Assembly: GCF_004366075.1 (NCBI RefSeq)
Contig: NZ_SODU01000006.1
Location: 1-64,000, forward strand
Source: Kribbella pratensis
GTDB lineage: Bacteria; Actinomycetota; Actinomycetes; Propionibacteriales; Kribbellaceae
Length of the DNA stretch: 64,000 bases
Direction: 5' to 3'
Shown here piece by piece: positions 16,763 through 23,679 of this stretch (position 1 is its first letter; every line of letters begins with the position of its first letter). Position numbers and translations under genes: made by a program. The notes beneath the pieces were generated by a model. That model ran no database searches. It was not told where the DNA came from and saw nothing but the letters and a program-made list of their open reading frames with translations.

Positions 16763-17719
16763 GTGACCACACTCGACAGCGGCGTCGACAGCTTGGCCGA
16801 CGTGACCTCGTCCGAGGATCGGCTGCGCCGGTTCCTGCTCGGGCTGCCGGGCGTCGACCAGGTCGGCGCGGAGGCCCGCGCCGCCACCCTGGGCACCCGG
16901 TCGATCAAGACCAGCGCGAAGCAGTACGCGCTGGACCTGGCGATCCAGATGATCGACCTGACCACGCTGGAGGGACAGGACACCCCGGGCAAGGTGCGGG
17001 CCCTGTGCGCGAAGGCGAAACGGCCCGACCCGGCCGACCCCACGGCTCCGCAGGTCGCCGCGGTCTGTGTGTACCCGGACCTGGTCGCGACCGCGAAGCG
17101 CGAGCTGCAGGGCACCGGTATCAACGTCGCGAGTGTCGCAACCGCCTTCCCCAGTGGGCGTTCCAGCCTCGCGATCAAGATCCAGGACACCAAGGACGCG
17201 GTCGCGTCCGGCGCCGACGAGGTCGACATGGTGATCGACCGTGGCGCCTTCCTGTCCGGGCGGTACGCGATGGTCTTCGACGAGATCGCCGCGATCCGCG
17301 AGGCGGCCGGCGACGCGCACCTGAAGGTGATCCTGGAGACCGGCGAACTGGTCACCTACGACAACGTCCGGCGGGCCTCCTGGCTGGCGATGCTGGCCGG
17401 CGCGGACTTCATCAAGACCTCCACCGGCAAGGTGTCCCCCGCGGCCACGCTGCCCGTCACACTGGTGATGCTGGAGGCGGTCCGCGACTACCACGAGGCC
17501 ACCGGGCTGCACATCGGCGTCAAGCCGGCCGGCGGGATCCGGACCGCGAAGGACGCGATCAAGTACCTGGTCACCGTCAACGAGACGGCCGGCCCGGACT
17601 GGCTGGACCCGGAGCTGTTCCGCTTCGGGGCGTCCAGCCTGCTGAACGACCTGCTGATGCAACGCACCAAGCTGGCCACCGGGCACTACCCGGGCCCCGA
17701 CTACTTCACCTTGGACTGA
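16763..17719 (+). CDS. deoC: Deoxyribose-phosphate aldolase
   Basis: 318 residues, the longer actinobacterial form. The class I aldolase core shows EVDMVIDRGAF, the Schiff-base lysine Lys218 in DFIKTSTGK, and GVKPAGGIRT with the second catalytic lysine. It splits 2-deoxyribose-5-phosphate into acetaldehyde and glyceraldehyde-3-phosphate. Two aldehyde dehydrogenase genes follow at once, fitting removal of the acetaldehyde. The nucleoside salvage operon with deoA lies elsewhere in this window. GTG 16763 is chosen because of the -10 hexamer placed for a leaderless message. Confidence 0.94.
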   Translation: MTTLDSGVDSLADVTSSEDRLRRFLLGLPGVDQVGAEARAATLGTRSIKTSAKQYALDLAIQMIDLTTLEGQDTPGKVRALCAKAKRPDPADPTAPQVAAVCVYPDLVATAKRELQGTGINVASVATAFPSGRSSLAIKIQDTKDAVASGADEVDMVIDRGAFLSGRYAMVFDEIAAIREAAGDAHLKVILETGELVTYDNVRRASWLAMLAGADFIKTSTGKVSPAATLPVTLVMLEAVRDYHEATGLHIGVKPAGGIRTAKDAIKYLVTVNETAGPDWLDPELFRFGASSLLNDLLMQRTKLATGHYPGPDYFTLD

Positions 17720-17724
17720 CAGGC

Positions 17725-19161
17725 ATGAGCAGATTCGAGTACGCACCCGCGCCCGAGTCCCGGGCGATCGTGGACATCAAGTCGTCGTACGGGCTGTTCG
17801 TCAACGGCCAGTTCGTCGAGGCGACGGACGGGAAGCCGTTCAAGACCGTGTCCCCGGCGTCCGAGGAGGTACTCGCGGAGGTCAGTGAGGCCGGTCCGGC
17901 GGATGTCGACAAGGCCGTTCGCGCGGCCCGCAAGGCGTTCGACAAGGTCTGGGGCCCGATGAGCGGCAAGGACCGGGCGAAGTACCTGTTCCGGATCGCG
18001 CGGCTGATCCAGGAGCGCTCACGTGAACTCGCGGTGCTGGAGTCGCTGGACAACGGCAAGCCGATCCGCGAGTCCCGCGACGTCGACATCCCGTTGGTGG
18101 CCGCGCACTTCTTCTACTACGCGGGCTGGGCCGACAAGCTCGAGTACGCCGGTGTCGGTGACGACCCGCAGCCGTGGGGTGTTGCGGGCCAGGTGATCCC
18201 GTGGAACTTCCCGATGCTGATGCTGGCGTGGAAGATCGCGCCCGCCCTGGCCGCCGGCAACACCGTCGTACTGAAGCCGGCCGAGACCACGCCGCTGACT
18301 GCCCTCGCGTTCGCGGAGATCTGCCAGCAGGCCGATCTGCCGCCGGGCGTGGTGAACATCGTCACCGGCGCCGGCCGCACCGGTCAGGCGCTGGTCGAGC
18401 ACCCGGACGTCGACAAGGTCGCGTTCACCGGCTCCACCGACGTCGGCCGCGCGACCGCGAAGTCGGTGGCCGGCACCCGCAAGGCGGTCACGCTCGAGCT
18501 CGGCGGCAAGGCGGCGAACATCGTCTTCGAGGACGCGCCGATCGACCAGACCATCGAGGGCATCGTCAACGGCATCTTCTTCAACCAGGGCCACGTCTGC
18601 TGCGCGGGTTCGCGGCTGCTGGTCCAGGAGAGCGTGTACGACGAGGTGCTCGCGCGGCTGAAGCGCCGGATGGGGACGCTGCGCGTCGGCGACCCGCTGG
18701 ACAAGAACACCGACATCGGCGCGATCAACTCGGCGGCGCAGCTGGCGAAGATCCGTGAGCTGTCGCAGATCGGCGAGGACGAGGGCGCCGAGCGCTGGTC
18801 GCCGGAGTGCGAGCTGCCGGCCAACGGCTACTGGTTCCCGCCGACCGTGTTCACCGGCGTCTCGCAGGCACACCGGATCGCCCGCGAGGAGATCTTCGGC
18901 CCGGTGCTGTCGGTGCTGACCTTCCGGACCCCGGCCGAAGCCGTCGAGAAGGCGAACAACACCCCGTTCGGGCTGTCCGCGGGGATCTGGACCGAGAAGG
19001 GTTCCCGGATCCTCTGGATGGCGAACCAGCTGCGCGCCGGCGTGGTCTGGGCGAACACGTTCAACCGCTTCGACCCGACGTCGCCGTTCGGCGGCTACAA
19101 GGAGTCGGGCTACGGCCGCGAGGGCGGTCGCCACGGTCTGGAGGCCTACCTTGCCCACTAA
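17725..19161 (+). CDS. Aldehyde dehydrogenase (NAD(P)-dependent, complete)
   Basis: 478 residues. It has the Rossmann-type coenzyme-binding region with VIPWNFPMLML, FTGSTDVGR and the active-site Glu in LELGGK. The catalytic cysteine lies in FFNQGHVCCAGS around residues 292-293, followed by EEIFGPVLSV and the oligomerisation tail. It likely oxidises acetaldehyde from DeoC, though the family is broad. It begins 5 bp after the deoC stop and its end overlaps the next gene by 11 bp. Confidence 0.93.
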   Translation: MSRFEYAPAPESRAIVDIKSSYGLFVNGQFVEATDGKPFKTVSPASEEVLAEVSEAGPADVDKAVRAARKAFDKVWGPMSGKDRAKYLFRIARLIQERSRELAVLESLDNGKPIRESRDVDIPLVAAHFFYYAGWADKLEYAGVGDDPQPWGVAGQVIPWNFPMLMLAWKIAPALAAGNTVVLKPAETTPLTALAFAEICQQADLPPGVVNIVTGAGRTGQALVEHPDVDKVAFTGSTDVGRATAKSVAGTRKAVTLELGGKAANIVFEDAPIDQTIEGIVNGIFFNQGHVCCAGSRLLVQESVYDEVLARLKRRMGTLRVGDPLDKNTDIGAINSAAQLAKIRELSQIGEDEGAERWSPECELPANGYWFPPTVFTGVSQAHRIAREEIFGPVLSVLTFRTPAEAVEKANNTPFGLSAGIWTEKGSRILWMANQLRAGVVWANTFNRFDPTSPFGGYKESGYGREGGRHGLEAYLAH

Positions 19162-20035
19162 GGACACCGCCACCACGCCAAGGCTCGAGGTGCGCAAGAC
19201 CTACAAGCTCTACATCGGCGGCGCCTTCCCCCGCAGCGAATCCGGCCGGTCGTACGTCGTGAACAATGCCAAGGGCAAGTTCCTGGCGAACGCGTCGCAG
19301 GCCTCCCGCAAGGACGCCCGGGACGCGGTCGTCGCGGCCCGCAAGGCGTTCGGCGGCTGGCACGCGCGGACGGCGTACAACCGCGGTCAGGTGCTGTACC
19401 GGATCGCCGAGGTGATGGAGGGCCGGCACCAGCAGTTCAGCGCGGAGGTCGCCGCTGGTGAAGGCCTGTCGATCTCGAAGGCTCGGGCGGTCGTCGACGC
19501 GTCGATCGACCGCTGGGTCTGGTACGCCGGGTGGGCCGACAAGCTCGCCCAGGTGGTCGGCTCTTCGAACCCGGTCGCGGGACCGTACTTCGACTTCTCG
19601 TTGCCCGAGGCAACCGGCGTGGTCGCGGTGCTCGCTCCGCAGGACTCCAGCCTGCTCGGCCTGACCAGTGTGATCGCGCCCGCGATCGTCTCCGGCAACA
19701 CGGTCGTCGCTGTCTCGTCGTACGAGCGCCCGTTGCCGGCCGTGACGCTGGGCGAGGTGATGGCGACCTCCGACGTACCCGGTGGTGTGGTCAACCTCCT
19801 CACCGGGTCGGCGTCCGAGATCGGGCCGTGGCTGGCGTCGCACGACGACGTCAACGCGATCGACCTTTGCGGCATCACGTCCGACGACGAGGCCCGCGAC
19901 CTTGAGATCGCCGCCGCCGGAAACCTCAAGCGGGTACGCCGTCCCGCCGAGGAGGACTGGTCCGCGGACCAGGGCCTGTCCCGCCTCACGCAGTACCTCG
20001 AACTGAAGACCGTCTGGCATCCGATCGGGGTCTGA
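19151..20035 (+). CDS. Truncated, probably non-catalytic aldehyde dehydrogenase homologue
   Basis: 294 residues instead of about 480. It aligns with the N-terminal coenzyme-binding half of the preceding enzyme (LYIGGAFPRSESG; RWVWYAGWADKLAQV; APQDSSLLGLTSVIAPAIVSGNTVV; GGVVNLLTG) and then jumps to a short tail (LTQYLELKTVWHP) like the ALDH oligomerisation strand. The catalytic Cys and Glu region is missing entirely, so it cannot be a normal dehydrogenase. The ends are clean and the frame intact, so it looks like a retained pseudoenzyme, perhaps a partner subunit, rather than decay. TTG 19151 overlaps the upstream gene by 11 bp; GTG near 19190 is an alternative start. Confidence 0.75.
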   Translation: MPTKDTATTPRLEVRKTYKLYIGGAFPRSESGRSYVVNNAKGKFLANASQASRKDARDAVVAARKAFGGWHARTAYNRGQVLYRIAEVMEGRHQQFSAEVAAGEGLSISKARAVVDASIDRWVWYAGWADKLAQVVGSSNPVAGPYFDFSLPEATGVVAVLAPQDSSLLGLTSVIAPAIVSGNTVVAVSSYERPLPAVTLGEVMATSDVPGGVVNLLTGSASEIGPWLASHDDVNAIDLCGITSDDEARDLEIAAAGNLKRVRRPAEEDWSADQGLSRLTQYLELKTVWHPIGV

Positions 20036-21049
20036 GTGCTGAAGCCAGGTGACCGGGTCGCGATCGTCTCGCCGTCCCGGGGACTGCCGGAGATCTTTCC
20101 CGGGCCGTACGAGCTGGGGCTGCGCCGGCTGCGCGACGACTTCGGACTGGAGCCGGTCGAGTACCCGACCACCCGGAAGCTCGCGAGCACTCCGGAGGAG
20201 CGGGCCGCGGATCTGCACGCGGCCTGGTCCGACCCGTCGATCCGCGCGGTGTTCGCGTCGATCGGCGGCGAGGACCAGATCACCGTGCTGAAGCATCTGG
20301 ATCCGGCGGTGTTCCAGGCGGACCCGAAGCCGTTCTTCGGGTACAGCGACAACACGAACCTGCTGAACTTCCTGTATTCGTTGGGGTTGCCGGGTTTCCA
20401 CGGCGGCAGTGTGATGGTGCAGTTCGGGCGCGGCGGCGCGATGCACCCGGACACCGAGCGGTCGCTGCGGGCGGCGATGTTCACCGGCGGCGAGTTCGAG
20501 CTGACACCTGCGAAGGCCTGGACCGACCACGACCACGACTGGAACGTCCCGGAGAACCTGGAGACCGAACCGCCACTGTTCCCCGGCACCGGCTGGACCT
20601 GGAGCAGATCGCGGGCGGTCAGCGGAAAGCTCTGGGGCGGTTGCATCGAGATCCTCGACTGGCAACTGTCCGCCAACCGCTGGATGCTCCCGACCGAGTC
20701 GTACGGCGGTGTGCTGTTCGGTGAGACGAGCGAGGAGATGCCGTCGTCCGAGACGGTCTACCGCATCCTCCGCAACTTTGGCGAACGCGGCCTGCTCGAA
20801 CGCTTCGACGCAGTCCTCTGGGGCCGTCCGAAGTCCACGTCACTCGATCAGGTCCTCACGCCGGAGGAGTCGGTCGCCTACGTCACCGGCCAGTACTTGG
20901 CGGTCGACCGCGCGCTCGCGGAGTACAACCCGAACGCGGTCGTCGTGAAGGGCCTCGACATCGGCCACACCGACCCCCAGCAAGTCCTCCCGTACGGCGG
21001 CCAGATCCACGTCGACCCAGCCGCGGAACGGATCACGGTCACCTACTGA
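20036..21049 (+). CDS. LD-carboxypeptidase-family (S66/MccF-like) serine peptidase
   Basis: 337 residues. The S66 hallmarks are the nucleophile Ser in FFGYSDNTNLLN, a conserved Glu in the C-terminal domain (WGGCIEILDWQL) and His in GLDIGHTDPQQVLPYG. Family members remove the terminal D-Ala from tetrapeptide murein stems (LdcA) or cleave microcin C-type peptidyl-nucleotides (MccF). The length and HxDPQ motif fit the MccF side slightly better, but this is not decisive. GTG 20036 directly follows the TGA of the truncated ALDH, so it is part of the deoC run or coupled to it. Confidence 0.85.
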   Translation: MLKPGDRVAIVSPSRGLPEIFPGPYELGLRRLRDDFGLEPVEYPTTRKLASTPEERAADLHAAWSDPSIRAVFASIGGEDQITVLKHLDPAVFQADPKPFFGYSDNTNLLNFLYSLGLPGFHGGSVMVQFGRGGAMHPDTERSLRAAMFTGGEFELTPAKAWTDHDHDWNVPENLETEPPLFPGTGWTWSRSRAVSGKLWGGCIEILDWQLSANRWMLPTESYGGVLFGETSEEMPSSETVYRILRNFGERGLLERFDAVLWGRPKSTSLDQVLTPEESVAYVTGQYLAVDRALAEYNPNAVVVKGLDIGHTDPQQVLPYGGQIHVDPAAERITVTY

Positions 21050-21457
21050 CGTAGCGCGCGGACCAACAGACCCGGTTATCCGGCGCTTGTGACGATCCGT
21101 TGGGTGGTGGTTTGCGGAACAAAAACGCCAGCCGGTGACGAAAACGTTCCGGGAAGCGGCGTGAGGCCGGGTGGATGTGACTTGGGGAGGATCTTGTCCC
21201 GATTTGGGGGGGAAGATCCACCCCAGATCCGGCGCCGGGCCGCGGGGCCGGCGAAGGCGCCGGTGAACCGGCTCTCCTGCTCGATGCGCGGGCTGCTCGT
21301 TTCGGGTGGGCACTCCCCGGTCCGGGTCTGGTCCGCGGGGGTGGGGAATGCAATGCACCTGGAACGTTCAGCAGGATTCCCCAGTCACAGACCCCCTGCA
21401 CGCGACGGGTTATCCGTTCCCATTGGGGGAGGGGCCGCTTCTGACACGTTGCACGGG
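21050..21457. other. 408-bp gene-free, highly structured region between convergent genes
   Basis: No convincing coding frame. It holds at least three stem-loops: 21184-21224 (GGATCTT/AAGATCC with an outer GGGG/CCCC pairing, loop with seven consecutive C on the minus strand), 21229-21263 (CCGGCGCC/GGCGCCGG) and 21343-21382 (GGGGAAT/ATTCCCC). On the minus strand a T-rich GGCGTTTTTGTT follows around 21115-21130. The structures are more than a simple terminator needs, so a small RNA, particularly on the minus strand, is possible. No known RNA family could be assigned by eye. Confidence 0.4.
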
Positions 21458-22054
21458 TCACCTCACCACCGTGCGGGTCAGGGTCGGGTTCGGGTCGGGG
21501 TAGCAGGCTACCGGGGCTGTGGTGGTGACGAACTTCCACTTGATCGTGGCCTGGAAGGTGAGGCCGGGGTCGTCGTAGCTGGTGCCTTTGAGCTTGGTTT
21601 CGATGGTGGTGCCGGGGCGGCCGGACTTCAGGCGGACGCTGAGGGTCGGCAGCTGGAAGTTCGCGCCGCCGGGGATCGGGCCGGCGACCTTGATGACGGC
21701 GGCGTTTCCCTCGAGCTGCACGGTCGGGGTGGAGTTCAGGCCGGAGCCGCCGTCGAGGTGGGCGCTGACGTAGGACGAGTTCGGCGGGATCGGGACCCGG
21801 AGCGTGAGGTCGCGGACCTCCTTGAGCTTGAAGCCCTTGACCTCGCCCGGGAGCGTTCCGGGTTGCAGGTGGACGGCGATGGTGAAGCGGGTGTTGGCGG
21901 GGACGGCGGCCGGCGCCTGGGCGTCCACGGCCTGCCGCACCGAGATGGTGTGCCGGCCGAACTTGGTGTCGGCGCGGCAGGCATAGGTGGCAACCGGCGG
22001 ACTGGTCGGAGCGAGCAAGGCAAGAACCACCGCAAGACTGCAGTAAGTAACCAC
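21458..22054 (-). CDS. Small secreted beta-rich protein, unknown function
   Basis: 198 residues with a short signal peptide (about 1-22). The mature protein is predicted as a single beta sandwich and has two Cys, one near each end (TYACRAD and VACYPDP), suited to one disulfide. It has no catalytic motif. It resembles secreted actinobacterial proteins of unknown function with a TCxFP-like start, but no family is claimed. GTG 22054 lies 6 nt after TAGAGT, giving a leaderless start. It shares orientation with the kinase gene upstream but has its own promoter. Confidence 0.7.
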   Translation of the reverse strand: MVTYCSLAVVLALLAPTSPPVATYACRADTKFGRHTISVRQAVDAQAPAAVPANTRFTIAVHLQPGTLPGEVKGFKLKEVRDLTLRVPIPPNSSYVSAHLDGGSGLNSTPTVQLEGNAAVIKVAGPIPGGANFQLPTLSVRLKSGRPGTTIETKLKGTSYDDPGLTFQATIKWKFVTTTAPVACYPDPNPTLTRTVVR

Positions 22055-22060
22055 ATGACT

Positions 22061-22066
22061 ACTCTA
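22061..22066 (-). promoter_or_regulatory. -10 hexamer (TAGAGT) of a probable leaderless transcript
   Basis: Six bases before GTG 22054 on the minus strand, in the 17-bp gap after the kinase stop. Confidence 0.5.
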
Positions 22067-22071
22067 TGCAG

Positions 22072-23082
22072 TCACTGTCCGAAGAGGAACCATCCGCCGG
22101 CACCCGCGGCCACGAACACCACGGGCAGGGCGAGCAGGAACCACGCGCGCCTCCGACGGCGTCGCCGTACCGGTGGATCGGTCGCGACGGTCGTGTCCAG
22201 GTCCTCGTCAGTGATCGCGGTGCGCTCGGCCGCACGGAACGGGGCCTCCTGCTCCAGCCGGTACGCCTCTGCCTCCAGGCGTTCGGCCAACGTGTCCGCG
22301 CGCTCCCAGCGATCGGTGACGCGGTACGCCAGCGCCCGCGCGAAGATGTCGTCGAGCTGCCCGACCGAGTCGTGCAGCACCGAGCGCAGGCTCGGCGGCG
22401 CGAGGTCCGGGTCCCGGTTCAGTACGTCGCCGATCGAGCCGGCGGAGTACGGCGGATGCCCGGTGACGAGTGCGTACGTGACCGCGCCGACCGCGTAGAT
22501 GTCCGCCCGCTCGTCGAATCCTCCGTCGCCGCGGCCCTGCTCGGGTGCCATGTACGACGGCGTACCGACGGCCTGTGTGAGCCCGGACGCCTCTGCGGCA
22601 CGTTTGGCCAGACCGAGATCGGCGAGCACGATGCGGTGGGTTCCGCCGCCGACCTCGTCACCCGGTCGCAGCAGCAGGTTCGCCGGGGTGACGTCGCGGT
22701 GTACCACGCCCTCGCTGTGCAGGGCAGCCACCGCACGCGCCAGGTCCGCGCCCCACCAGAGCGCGTCCACCGCGTCGAGCGGCCCCTGCCGCAGTACGTC
22801 GCCCAGCGTGCCGCCGCCGACGTAGTCCATCACGAAGTACGGACGCCCGTCCGGGAGCTTGCCCAGGTCGAACACCCGGACCACGCGGTCGCTGGAGATC
22901 CGCCGCATCAACCGCGCCTCCGACAGGAAGCGTTCGCGTACGTCGGCGCGAGACGCCCAGTTGTCCGCGAGAACCTTGACGGCCACGTCGACGTCCAGGT
23001 CGTCGTCGTACCCCCGCCAGACGGTCGCGAACGCGCCCGCGCCGATCTTGTCCCGTAACCGGTAACGCCCGATGACATCCAT
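22072..23082 (-). CDS. Membrane-anchored Ser/Thr protein kinase with altered catalytic loop
   Basis: 336 residues. Hanks-type kinase: Gly-rich loop IGAGAFATVW (13-22), Lys36 in VAVKVL, HRD at 128-130, metal loop DLG at 155-157 in place of DFG, and APEQ in the activation segment. The loop reads HRDVTPAN, with Thr132 where nearly all active kinases have Lys (HRDxKPxN). A basic stretch and one C-terminal membrane helix (about 313-333) end the protein with only a few outside residues and no sensor domain. It is divergent from an ECF sigma gene 49 bp away, a pairing known for kinase-controlled sigma factors. GACAAT (23090-23095) lies 7 nt before ATG 23082, so leaderless. Confidence 0.9.
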   Translation of the reverse strand: MDVIGRYRLRDKIGAGAFATVWRGYDDDLDVDVAVKVLADNWASRADVRERFLSEARLMRRISSDRVVRVFDLGKLPDGRPYFVMDYVGGGTLGDVLRQGPLDAVDALWWGADLARAVAALHSEGVVHRDVTPANLLLRPGDEVGGGTHRIVLADLGLAKRAAEASGLTQAVGTPSYMAPEQGRGDGGFDERADIYAVGAVTYALVTGHPPYSAGSIGDVLNRDPDLAPPSLRSVLHDSVGQLDDIFARALAYRVTDRWERADTLAERLEAEAYRLEQEAPFRAAERTAITDEDLDTTVATDPPVRRRRRRRAWFLLALPVVFVAAGAGGWFLFGQ

Positions 23083-23131
23083 CCCGGCTATTGTCGGTCA
23101 CAACCAAGCTCAACGGTGACACTGGGGGACG

Positions 23132-23671
23132 ATGAACGACGAGCTGGAAGAACTGGCGGCTCGGGCGGCGGCAGGAGACCAGACCGTCCTGCCACAACTC
23201 CTGCAGATGATCCGGCCGCAGGTGCAGCGGCGGGTGGCCAAGTTCCTGCCGTACCGGGAGGACGCCGAGGAGGCGGTCCAGGACACCCTGCTGCAGGTGG
23301 TGAACAAGGTGCACACCTTCAAGGGCACCGGCAGCTTCGCGGGCTGGGTGACGATCGTGGCCACCAACCAGGCCCGGCAGACCTACCGGTCGCTGAAGCG
23401 CCGCGCGGTCGAGCAGTCCGCCGAGGTCATGCCGGAGTCGGTCGACCCGCGCACCACCTCGGTCATCGCCGGCTCCCGCCTCGACCTGCTCGAGGCCCTG
23501 GAGGCCCTGGAGTCCCACCACCCGCAGCTGGTCCAGCCGCTGGTCCTGCGCGATCTCGGCGCGCTGTCGTACGCCGAGATCGCCGACGAGCTCGACGTCC
23601 CGCTCGGCACCGTCAAGGCCCGCATCCATCAGGCCCGCAAGGCCGTCGCGGAACACCTCACCGTGCGCTGA
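23132..23671 (+). CDS. ECF-type RNA polymerase sigma factor
   Basis: 179 residues with sigma region 2 (VQRRVAKFLPYREDAEEAVQDTLLQVV...FAGWVTIVATNQA) and region 4 (LRDLGALSYAEIADELDVPLGTVKARIHQARKAVAEHL, a helix-turn-helix). No C-terminal extension. The usual adjacent anti-sigma gene is absent; instead a membrane Ser/Thr kinase is encoded divergently, as in ECF groups controlled by phosphorylation. ATG 23132 has GGGGGA four bases upstream. The convergent pepN ends 9 bp after its stop. Confidence 0.9.
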   Translation: MNDELEELAARAAAGDQTVLPQLLQMIRPQVQRRVAKFLPYREDAEEAVQDTLLQVVNKVHTFKGTGSFAGWVTIVATNQARQTYRSLKRRAVEQSAEVMPESVDPRTTSVIAGSRLDLLEALEALESHHPQLVQPLVLRDLGALSYAEIADELDVPLGTVKARIHQARKAVAEHLTVR

Positions 23672-23679
23672 CGTCACCC

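Noticed and set aside
21184..21224. Assignment of the seven-C hairpin as a true 6C RNA
   Set aside because: Only one hairpin has the C-run in its loop; the second required C-rich hairpin could not be identified by eye.
21039..21539. Open frame on the minus strand across the gene-free block
   Set aside because: It overlaps two real genes, runs through stem-loop DNA and has unnatural composition (Pro, Arg, Gly rich) without any motif.
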